A stretch of 64,000 nt of DNA from Bradyrhizobium sp. 149 (GTDB lineage: Bacteria; Pseudomonadota; Alphaproteobacteria; Rhizobiales; Xanthobacteraceae). The stretch is from assembly GCF_023073915.1 (NCBI RefSeq), contig NZ_JADPKK010000022.1:1984001-2048000 (forward strand), in the 5' to 3' direction. Of the stretch, positions 57,293 through 64,000 are shown one piece after another (positions within the stretch are counted from its first letter, which is position 1; every line of letters begins with the position of its first letter). A program made the position numbers and the translations under genes. Below the pieces are notes generated by a model. It was not told the DNA's origin, did not search any database, and was given only the letters and a program-made list of their open reading frames with translations.

Positions 57293-58351
57293 ATGGCGTC
57301 CCTGATCGCCGGCGGGGTGGATTGCGATGTGCATCCGGCCGTGCCGCATTTGACCAGCCTGCTGCCGTACCTGAACGACTATTGGCGCGATCAGGTCACG
57401 ACGCGCGGCATGGTCGATCTCATCTCGCAATCCTACCCGCAGAATTCGCCGATCACGTCGCGGCCCGACTGGCGCCCCGAAAACGGCAAGCCGGGGGAAA
57501 GCCTGGCGGACATGCAGCGGCATGTGCTCGACCCGTTCCAGCTCTCGCACGCCATCTGCAATCCGCTCTACGGCGTGCAGATGGTGTTTTCGGAAGATCT
57601 GCAGGCCGCCTTCTGCCGCGCGCTGAACGACTGGCTCGTGAAGGAATGGCTCGATCGCGATCCGCGGTTGCGCGGCTCGATTGTGATCCCCACCCAAAGC
57701 GTCGAGAAGGCCGTCGCCGAGATCGAGCGCTGTGCGACGGATCGCCGCTTCGTGCAGGTGCTGATGCTGGTGATGGGCGACACGCCGCTCGGCAAGCGCG
57801 CGCTGTGGCCGATCTATGAGGCGGCAGAACGGCTGGAACTGCCGATCGGCATTCATGCCGGTTCCGCCTATCACAATCCGCCGACCGCCGTCGGCTGGGG
57901 TTCGTACCACATCGAGGATTATGCCGGTCAGGCCCAGGCGTTCCAGACCCAGCTCACCAGCCTGATCGTCGAGGGCGTATTCGTCAAATATCCACGCTTG
58001 AAGATGGTGATGCTGGAATCCGGCGTCACCTGGATCTCCCCCTTTCTCTGGCGCCTGCACAAGTTCTGGCGCGGGGTGCGGATGGAGACGCCTTGGGTCG
58101 ATCGCGCGCCGCTGGAGATTGTGCGCAGCAACATCCGCTTTTCGTTGCAGCCATTCGACGCGCCGCCGGATGAAGCGACATTAATTCGCCTGTTTGAGCA
58201 TATGCAGTCGGATGAATTAGTCCTATTCTCCACCGACTATCCGCACTGGCAGTTCGACGGCCAGGAGGCGCTGCCCGCAGGTCTCACCCCCGATCTCGTG
58301 CGCAAGATCATGATCGATAATCCGCATGCAACCTATCCCCGCCTGACTTAG
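57293..58351 (+). CDS. Amidohydrolase family protein (COG2159, decarboxylase-like)
   Basis: A 352-residue metal-dependent TIM-barrel hydrolase. The N-terminal metal motif is DCDVHPAVPHL (D-x-H), followed by LPIGIHAGSAYHNPP (His ligand), KMVMLESGVTWISPFLWRL and the late metal Asp in LFSTDYPHWQFDG. The TDYPHW block is typical of the ACMS decarboxylase/gamma-resorcylate decarboxylase-like group. GAAGGAGA precedes the ATG. It starts an operon with a paralogue (24 bp later) and a Rieske protein. Likely acts on an aromatic or ring-cleavage acid; substrate unknown. Confidence 0.9.
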   Translation: MASLIAGGVDCDVHPAVPHLTSLLPYLNDYWRDQVTTRGMVDLISQSYPQNSPITSRPDWRPENGKPGESLADMQRHVLDPFQLSHAICNPLYGVQMVFSEDLQAAFCRALNDWLVKEWLDRDPRLRGSIVIPTQSVEKAVAEIERCATDRRFVQVLMLVMGDTPLGKRALWPIYEAAERLELPIGIHAGSAYHNPPTAVGWGSYHIEDYAGQAQAFQTQLTSLIVEGVFVKYPRLKMVMLESGVTWISPFLWRLHKFWRGVRMETPWVDRAPLEIVRSNIRFSLQPFDAPPDEATLIRLFEHMQSDELVLFSTDYPHWQFDGQEALPAGLTPDLVRKIMIDNPHATYPRLT

Positions 58352-58375
58352 CCCGCTGCCAAAGGAGGCAAGGCG

Positions 58376-59485
58376 ATGAATATTCAGTTCCGCGAAAGCT
58401 CCGAAGCCGCTTCCCCACTGACCGTCAAAACCGCAATCGCGGACTGCGACATCCACCCGGCACGCGCGACCCGCGCCGAACTCTATCCTTATCTCGCCAA
58501 ACGCTGGCAGCATCATCTCGAGGTCTACGGCGTCCACGCCTATCAGGGCATGATGGAAGGGCCGCCCTACCCGAAGGCCCAGCCCAACGCCTCGCGCCGC
58601 GACGCCTATCCGCCGGAGGGCGGGCCGCAGGGCTCATCGCTGTCCTTCATGCAGAAGCAGCTGCTCGATCCCAACAAAGTGCAGCTCGGCGTGCTCAATC
58701 CGCTCAACACCGGGCAGGGCATCCGCAATCACGAGCTCTCGGCGGCGCTGTGCTCGGCGATCAACGACTGGCAGATCGACAAATGGACCAGCAAGGACAA
58801 GCGGCTGAAAGCGTCCATCGTCGTCGGCAATGAGGACGGCCTGTCGGCCGCAGCCGAAATCCGCGAGCGCGCGGGTGACAGGAATTTCGTGCAGGTGCTG
58901 CTGCTGAGCCGCAATGTCGAGCCGCTCGGCCAACGCCGCTACTGGCCGATCTATCAGGCCGCGGAAGAGGCCGGCCTTCCCGTCGGCGTCCACGCCTTCG
59001 GCTTCGGCGGCAACCCGATCACGCCGTCGGGCTGGCCTTCCTATTACATCGAGGAGATGGTCGGCCACTCGCAGTGCCAGCAATCGGCGCTCGCGAGCCT
59101 CGTGCTGGAGGGCGTGTTCGAGCGCTTCCCGAAATTGAAGATGGTGATGATCGAGGCCGGCTTCGGCTGGGCGCCATCACTGGCGTGGCGGCTCGACAAG
59201 GTCTGGCAGCGGCTCCGTAGCGAGGTGCCGCATGTCAAACGGCCGCCGTCGGAATATATCCGCGAGCAGGTATGGTGGACGACGCAGCCGATGGAGGATC
59301 CGGAGCGGCGCGAGGATCTGTTCGACGTCATCAAGTGGATCGGCTGGGACCGGTTGCTGTTCGCCACCGACTATCCGCATTGGGACTACGACGACCCCTC
59401 GCGCGTGCTGCCCGCGGGCGTCAGCGAGGATAATCGTGAGGCTTTCTATCTAGGCAATGCAAAGAAGCTGTACGGGATCAGTTGA
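58376..59485 (+). CDS. Amidohydrolase family protein (COG2159), paralogue
   Basis: A 369-residue paralogue of the preceding protein: metal motif IADCDIHPARATRAELYPYL, LPVGVHAFGFGGNPITP (His), KMVMIEAGFGWAPSLAWRLDKVWQ and FATDYPHWDYDD (Asp). A very strong AAAGGAGG lies before the ATG. Its stop overlaps the next start (TGATG at 59483-59487). The two amidohydrolases may form a heteromer or act on successive substrates; they differ in the central insert (~45-75, rich in Pro/Arg here). Confidence 0.9.
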   Translation: MNIQFRESSEAASPLTVKTAIADCDIHPARATRAELYPYLAKRWQHHLEVYGVHAYQGMMEGPPYPKAQPNASRRDAYPPEGGPQGSSLSFMQKQLLDPNKVQLGVLNPLNTGQGIRNHELSAALCSAINDWQIDKWTSKDKRLKASIVVGNEDGLSAAAEIRERAGDRNFVQVLLLSRNVEPLGQRRYWPIYQAAEEAGLPVGVHAFGFGGNPITPSGWPSYYIEEMVGHSQCQQSALASLVLEGVFERFPKLKMVMIEAGFGWAPSLAWRLDKVWQRLRSEVPHVKRPPSEYIREQVWWTTQPMEDPERREDLFDVIKWIGWDRLLFATDYPHWDYDDPSRVLPAGVSEDNREAFYLGNAKKLYGIS

Positions 59486-59898
59486 TGGCGCGGCATGTGA
59501 TTGCCGCGGTCGATGAGCTTCCGCCCGGCACGCGAAAATTTCTGGAGATCGACGGGCGGCCCATCGCTGTCTTCAACATCAAGGGTGAATATTTTGGCCT
59601 GATGAACCGCTGCCCGCATCAGGGCGCGGCGCTGTGCGAGGGACCCTTGATCGGGCTCGCGCAATCGAAGGATCCGGGCGAGATCGAATACACCAAGCTC
59701 GGCGAGATCATTCGCTGCCCCTGGCATGGCTGGGAGTTCGACATCCGCACGGGCCAGTCCTACTGCGACCCCCGCCGCTTCCGCGTGAAAGCCTATCCGG
59801 CGCATGTCGAGCCGGGTGCAAGCGTGGTGAAGGGGCCGTATGTCGCCGAGACGATACCGGTGAAGGTCGAGAGCGATTACGTGGTGGTTGAGCTTTAG
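59485..59898 (+). CDS. Rieske [2Fe-2S] protein
   Basis: A 137-residue Rieske ferredoxin-like protein with both cluster boxes: NRCPHQGAALCEG (CxH) and IRCPWHGWEFDIRTG (CxxH), separated by about 35 residues including an insertion (IGLAQSKDPGEIEY). The start overlaps the upstream stop by one base, so translation is coupled. Such ferredoxins feed electrons to ring-hydroxylating oxygenases, but no oxygenase gene is present here. The tight link with two amidohydrolases suggests an oxygenase partner elsewhere or an unusual redox-assisted hydrolase set. Confidence 0.92.
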   Translation: MARHVIAAVDELPPGTRKFLEIDGRPIAVFNIKGEYFGLMNRCPHQGAALCEGPLIGLAQSKDPGEIEYTKLGEIIRCPWHGWEFDIRTGQSYCDPRRFRVKAYPAHVEPGASVVKGPYVAETIPVKVESDYVVVEL

Positions 59899-60234
59899 CT
59901 CTCACCGCGTCGGTCAAAGCGGGCATGACGTGCGCGAAAATCGGCGAAGCCCAAGGTGCGCCTGAATGCATCTTCTCGAGCTATGATTTGCTCATGACGG
60001 CAACCATGGATCGCACGCTGGGCGAATTGATCAAAAGCCTTGCTGGTTCAGGTTTTTTGCCTCCGCCGCTTAGTGGATCGCATGAGCCGACACAGCCATG
60101 CCTCCTCTGTCATCAAATGACAGCTATATTTTAATCGCCGCCGCAACAAAAAACTACAAAACCGGGACGCATAAAAGTGGCAGAGTGGGGCCGGGGCGCA
60201 TGACTGTGATCAGCAACGGAGCTGAGACGTGACG
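59899..60234. other. 336-bp stretch without a supported gene
   Basis: Open frames are short and unsupported. A relatively AT-rich segment (60115-60175, with runs of A) could hold the promoter for the downstream genes. No terminator-like hairpin was found after the Rieske gene. Confidence 0.45.
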
Positions 60235-60402
60235 ATGAAGTTGAGCCGGCGTGAATTTTGTATCGAAACCGGTTCGTCTGGACTGCAGACCGTTTCGCCC
60301 AGTGTCTTCGCTATGCAAAGCGAAGCACGTCTGCGATCGCATCGAGCACGCATGCAGAGCGCTGCGCTGAACGCGAGGCCGGCAAGTCCGGGCAACCGCT
60401 GA
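60235..60402 (+). CDS. Small open frame with twin-arginine-like start
   Basis: A 55-codon frame starting MKLSRREFCIETGSSGLQTV. S-R-R-E-F resembles a Tat signal motif, but the following region is not strongly hydrophobic and the rest is basic and Ala-rich (RSHRARMQSAALNARPA). The ribosome-binding site is weak (GGAG about 13 bases away). It ends 21 bp before the hydrolase-like gene. It may be a small leader gene, or the decayed N-terminus of an exported protein. Coding status is doubtful. Confidence 0.3.
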   Translation: MKLSRREFCIETGSSGLQTVSPSVFAMQSEARLRSHRARMQSAALNARPASPGNR

Positions 60403-60423
60403 CGGCGCCGTTCGGAGACAGAG

Positions 60424-61509
60424 ATGGAAGGGGATCATTGGCCTCACGGCGTGTGCGACGACGCCGGTCGAAGCCTGGCACGCCTGCGGAAGCGCGCGTC
60501 CGAATTTTTCGAAAACCTGTCGGTCGCAGACCTTGCGCGTGAGGCGCATCGGCATCTGTGGGTTTCGGACTGGTTGAGGATTGCAGACGATTACCGGATC
60601 TTCGCCGAGTCCGTGCGCGAAGATGATTCCGTTCAGATTGCGCGGGAAGCGTGGCTCTGCTCGCTGACGGCGTTTGAAGTCGCGAGGCGCTTGTCTTGCC
60701 CAAGCGATCTTGCGAGTACCGACCTCGCAGGCAAAATCGATGTCGGCCTGACGGGTTTCGAGGATGACGCCGGTCCGGCGATCGAGCGCGTGGAGATCGA
60801 TGGCTTCGATCAGGGAGCGCTGTCTGGCTTGTTTCTGCCGGCGTTCCGTCATGGGGGGTCTTCCGCACCCGCGGTGATCTGCGTCGGTGACGAGGAAGTC
60901 ACCATGGGCGCGACGATGAGCAGACTGTTGCCGGTCTCACTCTGCCGGAACATGTCACTCCTGCTCGTCAACACCTGCAATTCATCTGTGCCTCGCCGCT
61001 TCAAGCTGGAGCATGTCCTGCAATGCTGGGTGGACTATCTGGAGGCCCGCCCGGATGTCGATTCGCGGCGGATCGCCGTCCATGGCGAAGGGACGGGCGC
61101 CGGTCATGCGTCCCGCCTTGCCCTCGGTGATCGCAGGATAGCTGCCGCCGTGTGCGACGGCGGCCTGTTGAAGTCGGCCACGCGTCGAGCGTCACTACGC
61201 TGGATGACCGGCCTTGAGCAGACCGTGCATGAGGGGAGCTCGGCAGGTTCGCTGCTGCCATCGCGCCGAATACCCTGCCCGCTTCTCGTGGTCCCCGGGA
61301 GGCGCTCAATGGTCCGGGAACAAGATGCATTGGAGCTGCAAGCCGGCTATCGGCAGGCCGGAGCCGATTGCTCGATCGTCGTGCCGAACCGCATCCCGTC
61401 CCCATTGGGCGAGGTCGAGAATTTCATCGCTGTGGATAATTTCGTCTTCGAATGGCTCGACAGCAAGCTTGGAGCCGCTCGTCAGCTCGATGCCGTGGTC
61501 TACCTCTAG
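60424..61509 (+). CDS. Alpha/beta-hydrolase-like protein lacking the nucleophile serine
   Basis: A 361-residue protein. The N-terminal ~110 residues are helical (LARLRKRASEFFENLSVADL, AREAWLCSLTAFEVARRL), and the C-terminal part looks like an FrsA/DUF1100-type alpha/beta hydrolase: LPAFRHGGSSAPAVICVGDEE, VDSRRIAVHGEGTGAGHASRLALGD, CPLLVVPGRRSMVREQDALEL. The nucleophile elbow GxSxG reads GEGTG, so Ser is replaced by Gly, and the late acid/His positions are not evident. It is therefore probably non-hydrolytic or uses another mechanism. Codon use seems slightly different from neighbours. No operon partner is certain. Confidence 0.72.
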   Translation: MEGDHWPHGVCDDAGRSLARLRKRASEFFENLSVADLAREAHRHLWVSDWLRIADDYRIFAESVREDDSVQIAREAWLCSLTAFEVARRLSCPSDLASTDLAGKIDVGLTGFEDDAGPAIERVEIDGFDQGALSGLFLPAFRHGGSSAPAVICVGDEEVTMGATMSRLLPVSLCRNMSLLLVNTCNSSVPRRFKLEHVLQCWVDYLEARPDVDSRRIAVHGEGTGAGHASRLALGDRRIAAAVCDGGLLKSATRRASLRWMTGLEQTVHEGSSAGSLLPSRRIPCPLLVVPGRRSMVREQDALELQAGYRQAGADCSIVVPNRIPSPLGEVENFIAVDNFVFEWLDSKLGAARQLDAVVYL

Positions 61510-61565
61510 AGCATTATCGGTTCTGATTGAATCACAACCGAAGCTCCGCGCCGGACAGCAGACGA

Positions 61566-62045
61566 TCAGGAAACGTCGATTTCCAGCAATCGTGCAGCCA
61601 GCCGGGCATTCTTGGCAATCACTGCAAGCGCAGCATTCAGATCAGCCAAGGTCTTCTCGTCGAGCTCGTTGAAGATCGTCGAATTCAACGCGAGCTTTCT
61701 CTTGGACAGCTTTTCGATCTCCGCGGTCGCCTTTGCCGTCAACGACATCAGGACGAAGCGCGCGTCGTCCGCTGCCGGCCGCCTTGACAGGAAGCCGCTC
61801 TTTTCGAGCGCCTTGGTCTGGTTGGTGACGAAGGCGGGGTGGACGCGCAGCTTGTTCGCGATATCGATTCCGGCGACGCCTCGCCCCTCGTCCAGTTCGG
61901 TGATGGCCATCAGGATCAGCCACTGCGGCTCGGTAATGCCCAGCAGTCCGGCCCAGCTGGTGTGGATGTCCTCCAGCTGGGAATGGATTTCGACGACGTT
62001 CCAGATGAAGTCCGTAATCGCCCTGTCGAGTTTCTTCTCGATCAT
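61566..62045 (-). CDS. MarR family transcriptional regulator
   Basis: A 159-residue MarR protein: LLGITEPQWLILMAITELDEGRG, VAGIDIANKLRVHPAFVTNQTKALEKSGFLSRRPAADDARFVLMSLTAKA. The recognition helix VHPAFVTNQTKALE and wing RRPAADDARFVLMSLT are clear, with DAR in place of DRR. GGGGAGGG precedes the ATG. It is about 500 bp upstream of, and divergent from, the porin gene, with an orphan terminator between. Target and effector unknown; it is unlike the MarR at 666 in its N-terminus. Confidence 0.92.
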   Translation of the reverse strand: MIEKKLDRAITDFIWNVVEIHSQLEDIHTSWAGLLGITEPQWLILMAITELDEGRGVAGIDIANKLRVHPAFVTNQTKALEKSGFLSRRPAADDARFVLMSLTAKATAEIEKLSKRKLALNSTIFNELDEKTLADLNAALAVIAKNARLAARLLEIDVS

Positions 62046-62171
62046 GTGGCACCCTCCCCGTTTATCTTATGGCCCCTTCTTTAATGGGATATTCGGGAGG
62101 CGTCTCGAACATCGCGCACCGACGATAGTGGTAGATACCGCACAGTGGAAATCGTCCGCTGATTTAATGCT

Positions 62172-62290
62172 TGCAGAAAACAATTGATTAAATTATGTCA
62201 TAGCCACTCGATTTTGCTGCTCTCGACATTCTCGATGGACAGCGATGTGAGACCTCCAAGAAGCCCTCGGGATGCCCCCCGAGGGCTTTT
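62172..62290 (+). ncRNA. Candidate small RNA ending in an orphan terminator
   Basis: A strong hairpin, AAGCCCTCGG / CCGAGGGCTT (62261-62288), followed by TTCTTGTT lies on the plus strand in the 504-bp gap between divergent MarR and porin genes, where no annotated transcript should end. Upstream, TTGCAG (about 62172) and TATGTC with a 17-bp spacer could be a promoter, giving an RNA of roughly 80-90 nt. Neither promoter nor transcript is proven. Confidence 0.4.
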
Positions 62291-62383
62291 CTTGTTCGTT
62301 TATGCAGGCTCAACACCAAAACCGCCGCTGTTGCTCCCGAGCCACATCGCCCTCTGAACTTGCGATTCGCTAAATCAATAAAT

Positions 62384-62411
62384 TGAGGCAATTGTTTTTA
62401 TAAACTATATG
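62384..62411 (+). promoter_or_regulatory. Probable porin promoter
   Basis: TTGAGG (62384-62389) and TATATG (62406-62411) with a 16-bp spacer lie in a distinctly AT-rich stretch. This implies an untranslated leader of about 130 nt before the porin ATG at 62550, which carries TGGAGG as ribosome-binding site. Confidence 0.5.
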
Positions 62412-62549
62412 TGAGGCCACGACGGAGGGGGGGCACCTCACTGTCGTTTCAGTCCGGACCTACGTGCGGATCTGAATTGAGCGAAATTGAGAGGGTAAAG
62501 CGGCTTCCTCCGGGAGCCGAGCCCCCTGAACCGACCTGGAGGTTTACTA

Positions 62550-64000
62550 ATGAAGTTGACGAAAACACTCTTTCTTGGCTCGGCTGCCGGCCTGATGGCC
62601 GTCTCCGGAGCGTTCGCAGCCGATCTCCCCGTGAAGGCCAAAGCGGTCGAATACGTCAAGATCTGCTCGCTGTACGGCGCCGGTTTCTACTACATCCCGG
62701 GCACCGACACCTGCATCAAGCTCGGCGGTTACATGCGCGCTGACGCCGTGCTGGGCTCCAACTCGGACTTCAATCCGAACCAGAGCGGTACTGCCGGTGC
62801 TCGCAACCGCCTGATGAACTACTACACCTTCCGCGCTCGTGAAGACCTGAACATCGACACCCGCACCGCGACCGAGTACGGCGTTGTTCGTACCTTCTTC
62901 GATGGCGTCTTCACCTGGACGAGCGGCAACTACACTCCCACCGGTTCGGCAACGGGCGGCACCCAGTACAGCGGTACGCTCGGTCTGAACGCTGCGGGCA
63001 CCGCCCTCGTCGGTTCGAATGGTAGCGGCAGCGTCAACGGCACCGACGGCAACACCTCGGCCGGTGCGCTCGGCGTGTACTACGCCTTCATCCAGTTCGC
63101 CGGCTTCACCATGGGTAAAGCCGTGTCGCAGTTCGACGCGCCCTGGACCAACTATCCCGGCAACATCACCGACAACCTTGTCGGCGGCAGCGGCACGGTC
63201 ACTGGCGTCAACCAGTTCACCTACACCGCCGACTTCGGTCAGGGCATCACGGCAGCGTTCTCGGCTGAAGACGTCTCGACCTACTATCAGGCCGGCAACC
63301 TCAACATGACCGGCGCGACCGCGGGCGGCATGATCGGCGGCTCGTACGGCACCAACACCATCGGCGGCACCCGTTCGCCGAACCTCGTCGGTATGGTGCG
63401 TGTCGACCAGGCCTGGGGCCTGTTCCAGGCGTCGGTGGCTGCGCATGACAACCACGTCGGCTACTACGGCGCTTCCGAGACCACCGGCCACCCCGACGAC
63501 AAGTGGGGTTGGGCTGTGCAGCTCGCTCTGTCGATCAAGAACATCCCGACTGGCGCGGGTGACACGATCAATATCCAGGGCGTCTACACCGACGGTGCGA
63601 CCCGCTACAACTTCCAGAACCTGTCGGGCAGCAGCTACGCGCTGTACGGCAATTCGGGCGTTGCTGGCGCTTACGGCAGCCTCGGCTTCGCCAACGCTCC
63701 CGACACGGTGTTCGTGACCGGCAGCTCGCAGGAAACCGTCAAGACCTGGGGCTTCCGTGGCGCTTACACCCACAATTGGGATCCATACTGGAACTCGGCG
63801 CTCTACGGTGCCTACGCGCAGGCCCAGTTCGGCACGCTGGCCAAGACCACCCTCTGCGGCGCTGGCGGTGCTGGCGGCGTATTCGGTGGCTTGGCGGGTG
63901 TGACGGGTTGCAACCCGGACTTCGCGATCGGCCAGCTGGGTGTCGTCACCCGCTGGACCCCGGTCAAGAACCTGACGTTCTCGGCTGACGTCTCCTGGAC
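62550..64000 (+). CDS. Porin (Porin_2 family), 3' end outside window
   Basis: Outer-membrane beta-barrel porin, 483 codons visible and no stop before the window end. The signal peptide (MKLTKTLFLGSAAGLMAVSG..., cleavage near AFA-ADLP) leads to the family hallmark VEYVKICSLYGAGFYYIPG, then TCIKLGGYMRADAVLG and alternating aromatic strands (YYTFRARED, ATEYGVVRTFFDGVF). The first Cys pair (ICSLY, DTCIK) is conserved in Rhizobiales porins. Strong ribosome-binding site TGGAGG, seven bases before the ATG. Codon choice looks highly biased, consistent with abundant expression. It forms diffusion pores for small hydrophilic solutes. Confidence 0.95.
   Translation, partial: MKLTKTLFLGSAAGLMAVSGAFAADLPVKAKAVEYVKICSLYGAGFYYIPGTDTCIKLGGYMRADAVLGSNSDFNPNQSGTAGARNRLMNYYTFRAREDLNIDTRTATEYGVVRTFFDGVFTWTSGNYTPTGSATGGTQYSGTLGLNAAGTALVGSNGSGSVNGTDGNTSAGALGVYYAFIQFAGFTMGKAVSQFDAPWTNYPGNITDNLVGGSGTVTGVNQFTYTADFGQGITAAFSAEDVSTYYQAGNLNMTGATAGGMIGGSYGTNTIGGTRSPNLVGMVRVDQAWGLFQASVAAHDNHVGYYGASETTGHPDDKWGWAVQLALSIKNIPTGAGDTINIQGVYTDGATRYNFQNLSGSSYALYGNSGVAGAYGSLGFANAPDTVFVTGSSQETVKTWGFRGAYTHNWDPYWNSALYGAYAQAQFGTLAKTTLCGAGGAGGVFGGLAGVTGCNPDFAIGQLGVVTRWTPVKNLTFSADVSW

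Noticed and set aside
60154..60852. 232-codon minus-strand frame overlapping the hydrolase-like gene
   Set aside because: No motifs; conflicts with the better-supported plus-strand gene, although the 5' part of that gene is itself uncertain.

Overview
The window looks like chromosomal DNA of a Bradyrhizobium-type alphaproteobacterium (Nitrobacteraceae). This rests on high GC by eye, a near-certain MbfA iron exporter behind an Irr-type iron box, a Porin_2 family porin, a MloK1-like cyclic-nucleotide-gated K+ channel, bradyrhizobial-style interspersed palindromes and many aromatic/acyl-CoA genes. No rRNA, CRISPR array, insertion sequence or complete prophage was seen.

Region 1 (1-18.2 kb) is a catabolic block. 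After the tail of an EAL-domain protein come a MarR regulator, a divergent branched-chain-type ABC importer (permease, fused permease-ATPase, ATPase), a PNPOx-like protein opposite a LysR regulator, a thioesterase, pobA (4-hydroxybenzoate 3-monooxygenase), a TRAP importer (DctP/Q/M), a DUF3237 protein and a hicAB toxin-antitoxin pair. Then follows an operon of crotonase, feruloyl/coumaroyl-CoA-type ligase, SDR dehydrogenase, 4-hydroxybenzoyl-CoA-type thioesterase and an ABC substrate-binding protein. These fit uptake of a hydroxycinnamate, CoA activation, side-chain shortening, release of 4-hydroxybenzoate and conversion to protocatechuate. Three promoters here carry the same dyad, GTTAT-N5-ATAAY, suggesting one regulon, possibly of the MarR protein at 0.7-1.2 kb.

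Region 2 (18.2-37.5 kb) is mixed housekeeping and accessory metabolism: glutathione S-transferases, two YafY/WYL-type regulators (one frameshifted), a Cys-cluster protein, a TAXI-type membrane protein, a K+ channel, crotonase, fatty acid desaturase, homoserine-acetyltransferase-like hydrolase, metallo-hydrolase, MFS carrier, acyl-CoA ligase with a divergent ABC binding protein, DUF2059 and OpgC proteins.

Region 3 (38-44 kb) is the most unusual. A haloacetate-dehalogenase-like pseudogene is followed by a layered scar at an initiator tRNA gene: an intact tRNA-fMet (43.8 kb), a decayed tRNA-fMet copy (40.4 kb) and a further repeat of its 3' flank (39.0 kb). The layers enclose an SDR/ArsR pair and a lower-GC islet with a KAP-type P-loop NTPase convergent with a two-gene membrane/coiled-coil operon. 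The islet is the best candidate for an undescribed, possibly defensive, system.

Region 4 (44-64 kb) holds coniferyl-aldehyde-type dehydrogenase, several SDRs, CvpA, two paralogous metallo-beta-lactamase-fold hydrolases around a FAH-family enzyme and a GST, an epoxide-hydrolase-like protein, mbfA, an amidase, a CinA-C protein, an operon of two amidohydrolases plus a Rieske protein, an alpha/beta-hydrolase-like protein lacking its nucleophile, a second MarR regulator and a porin cut by the window end.
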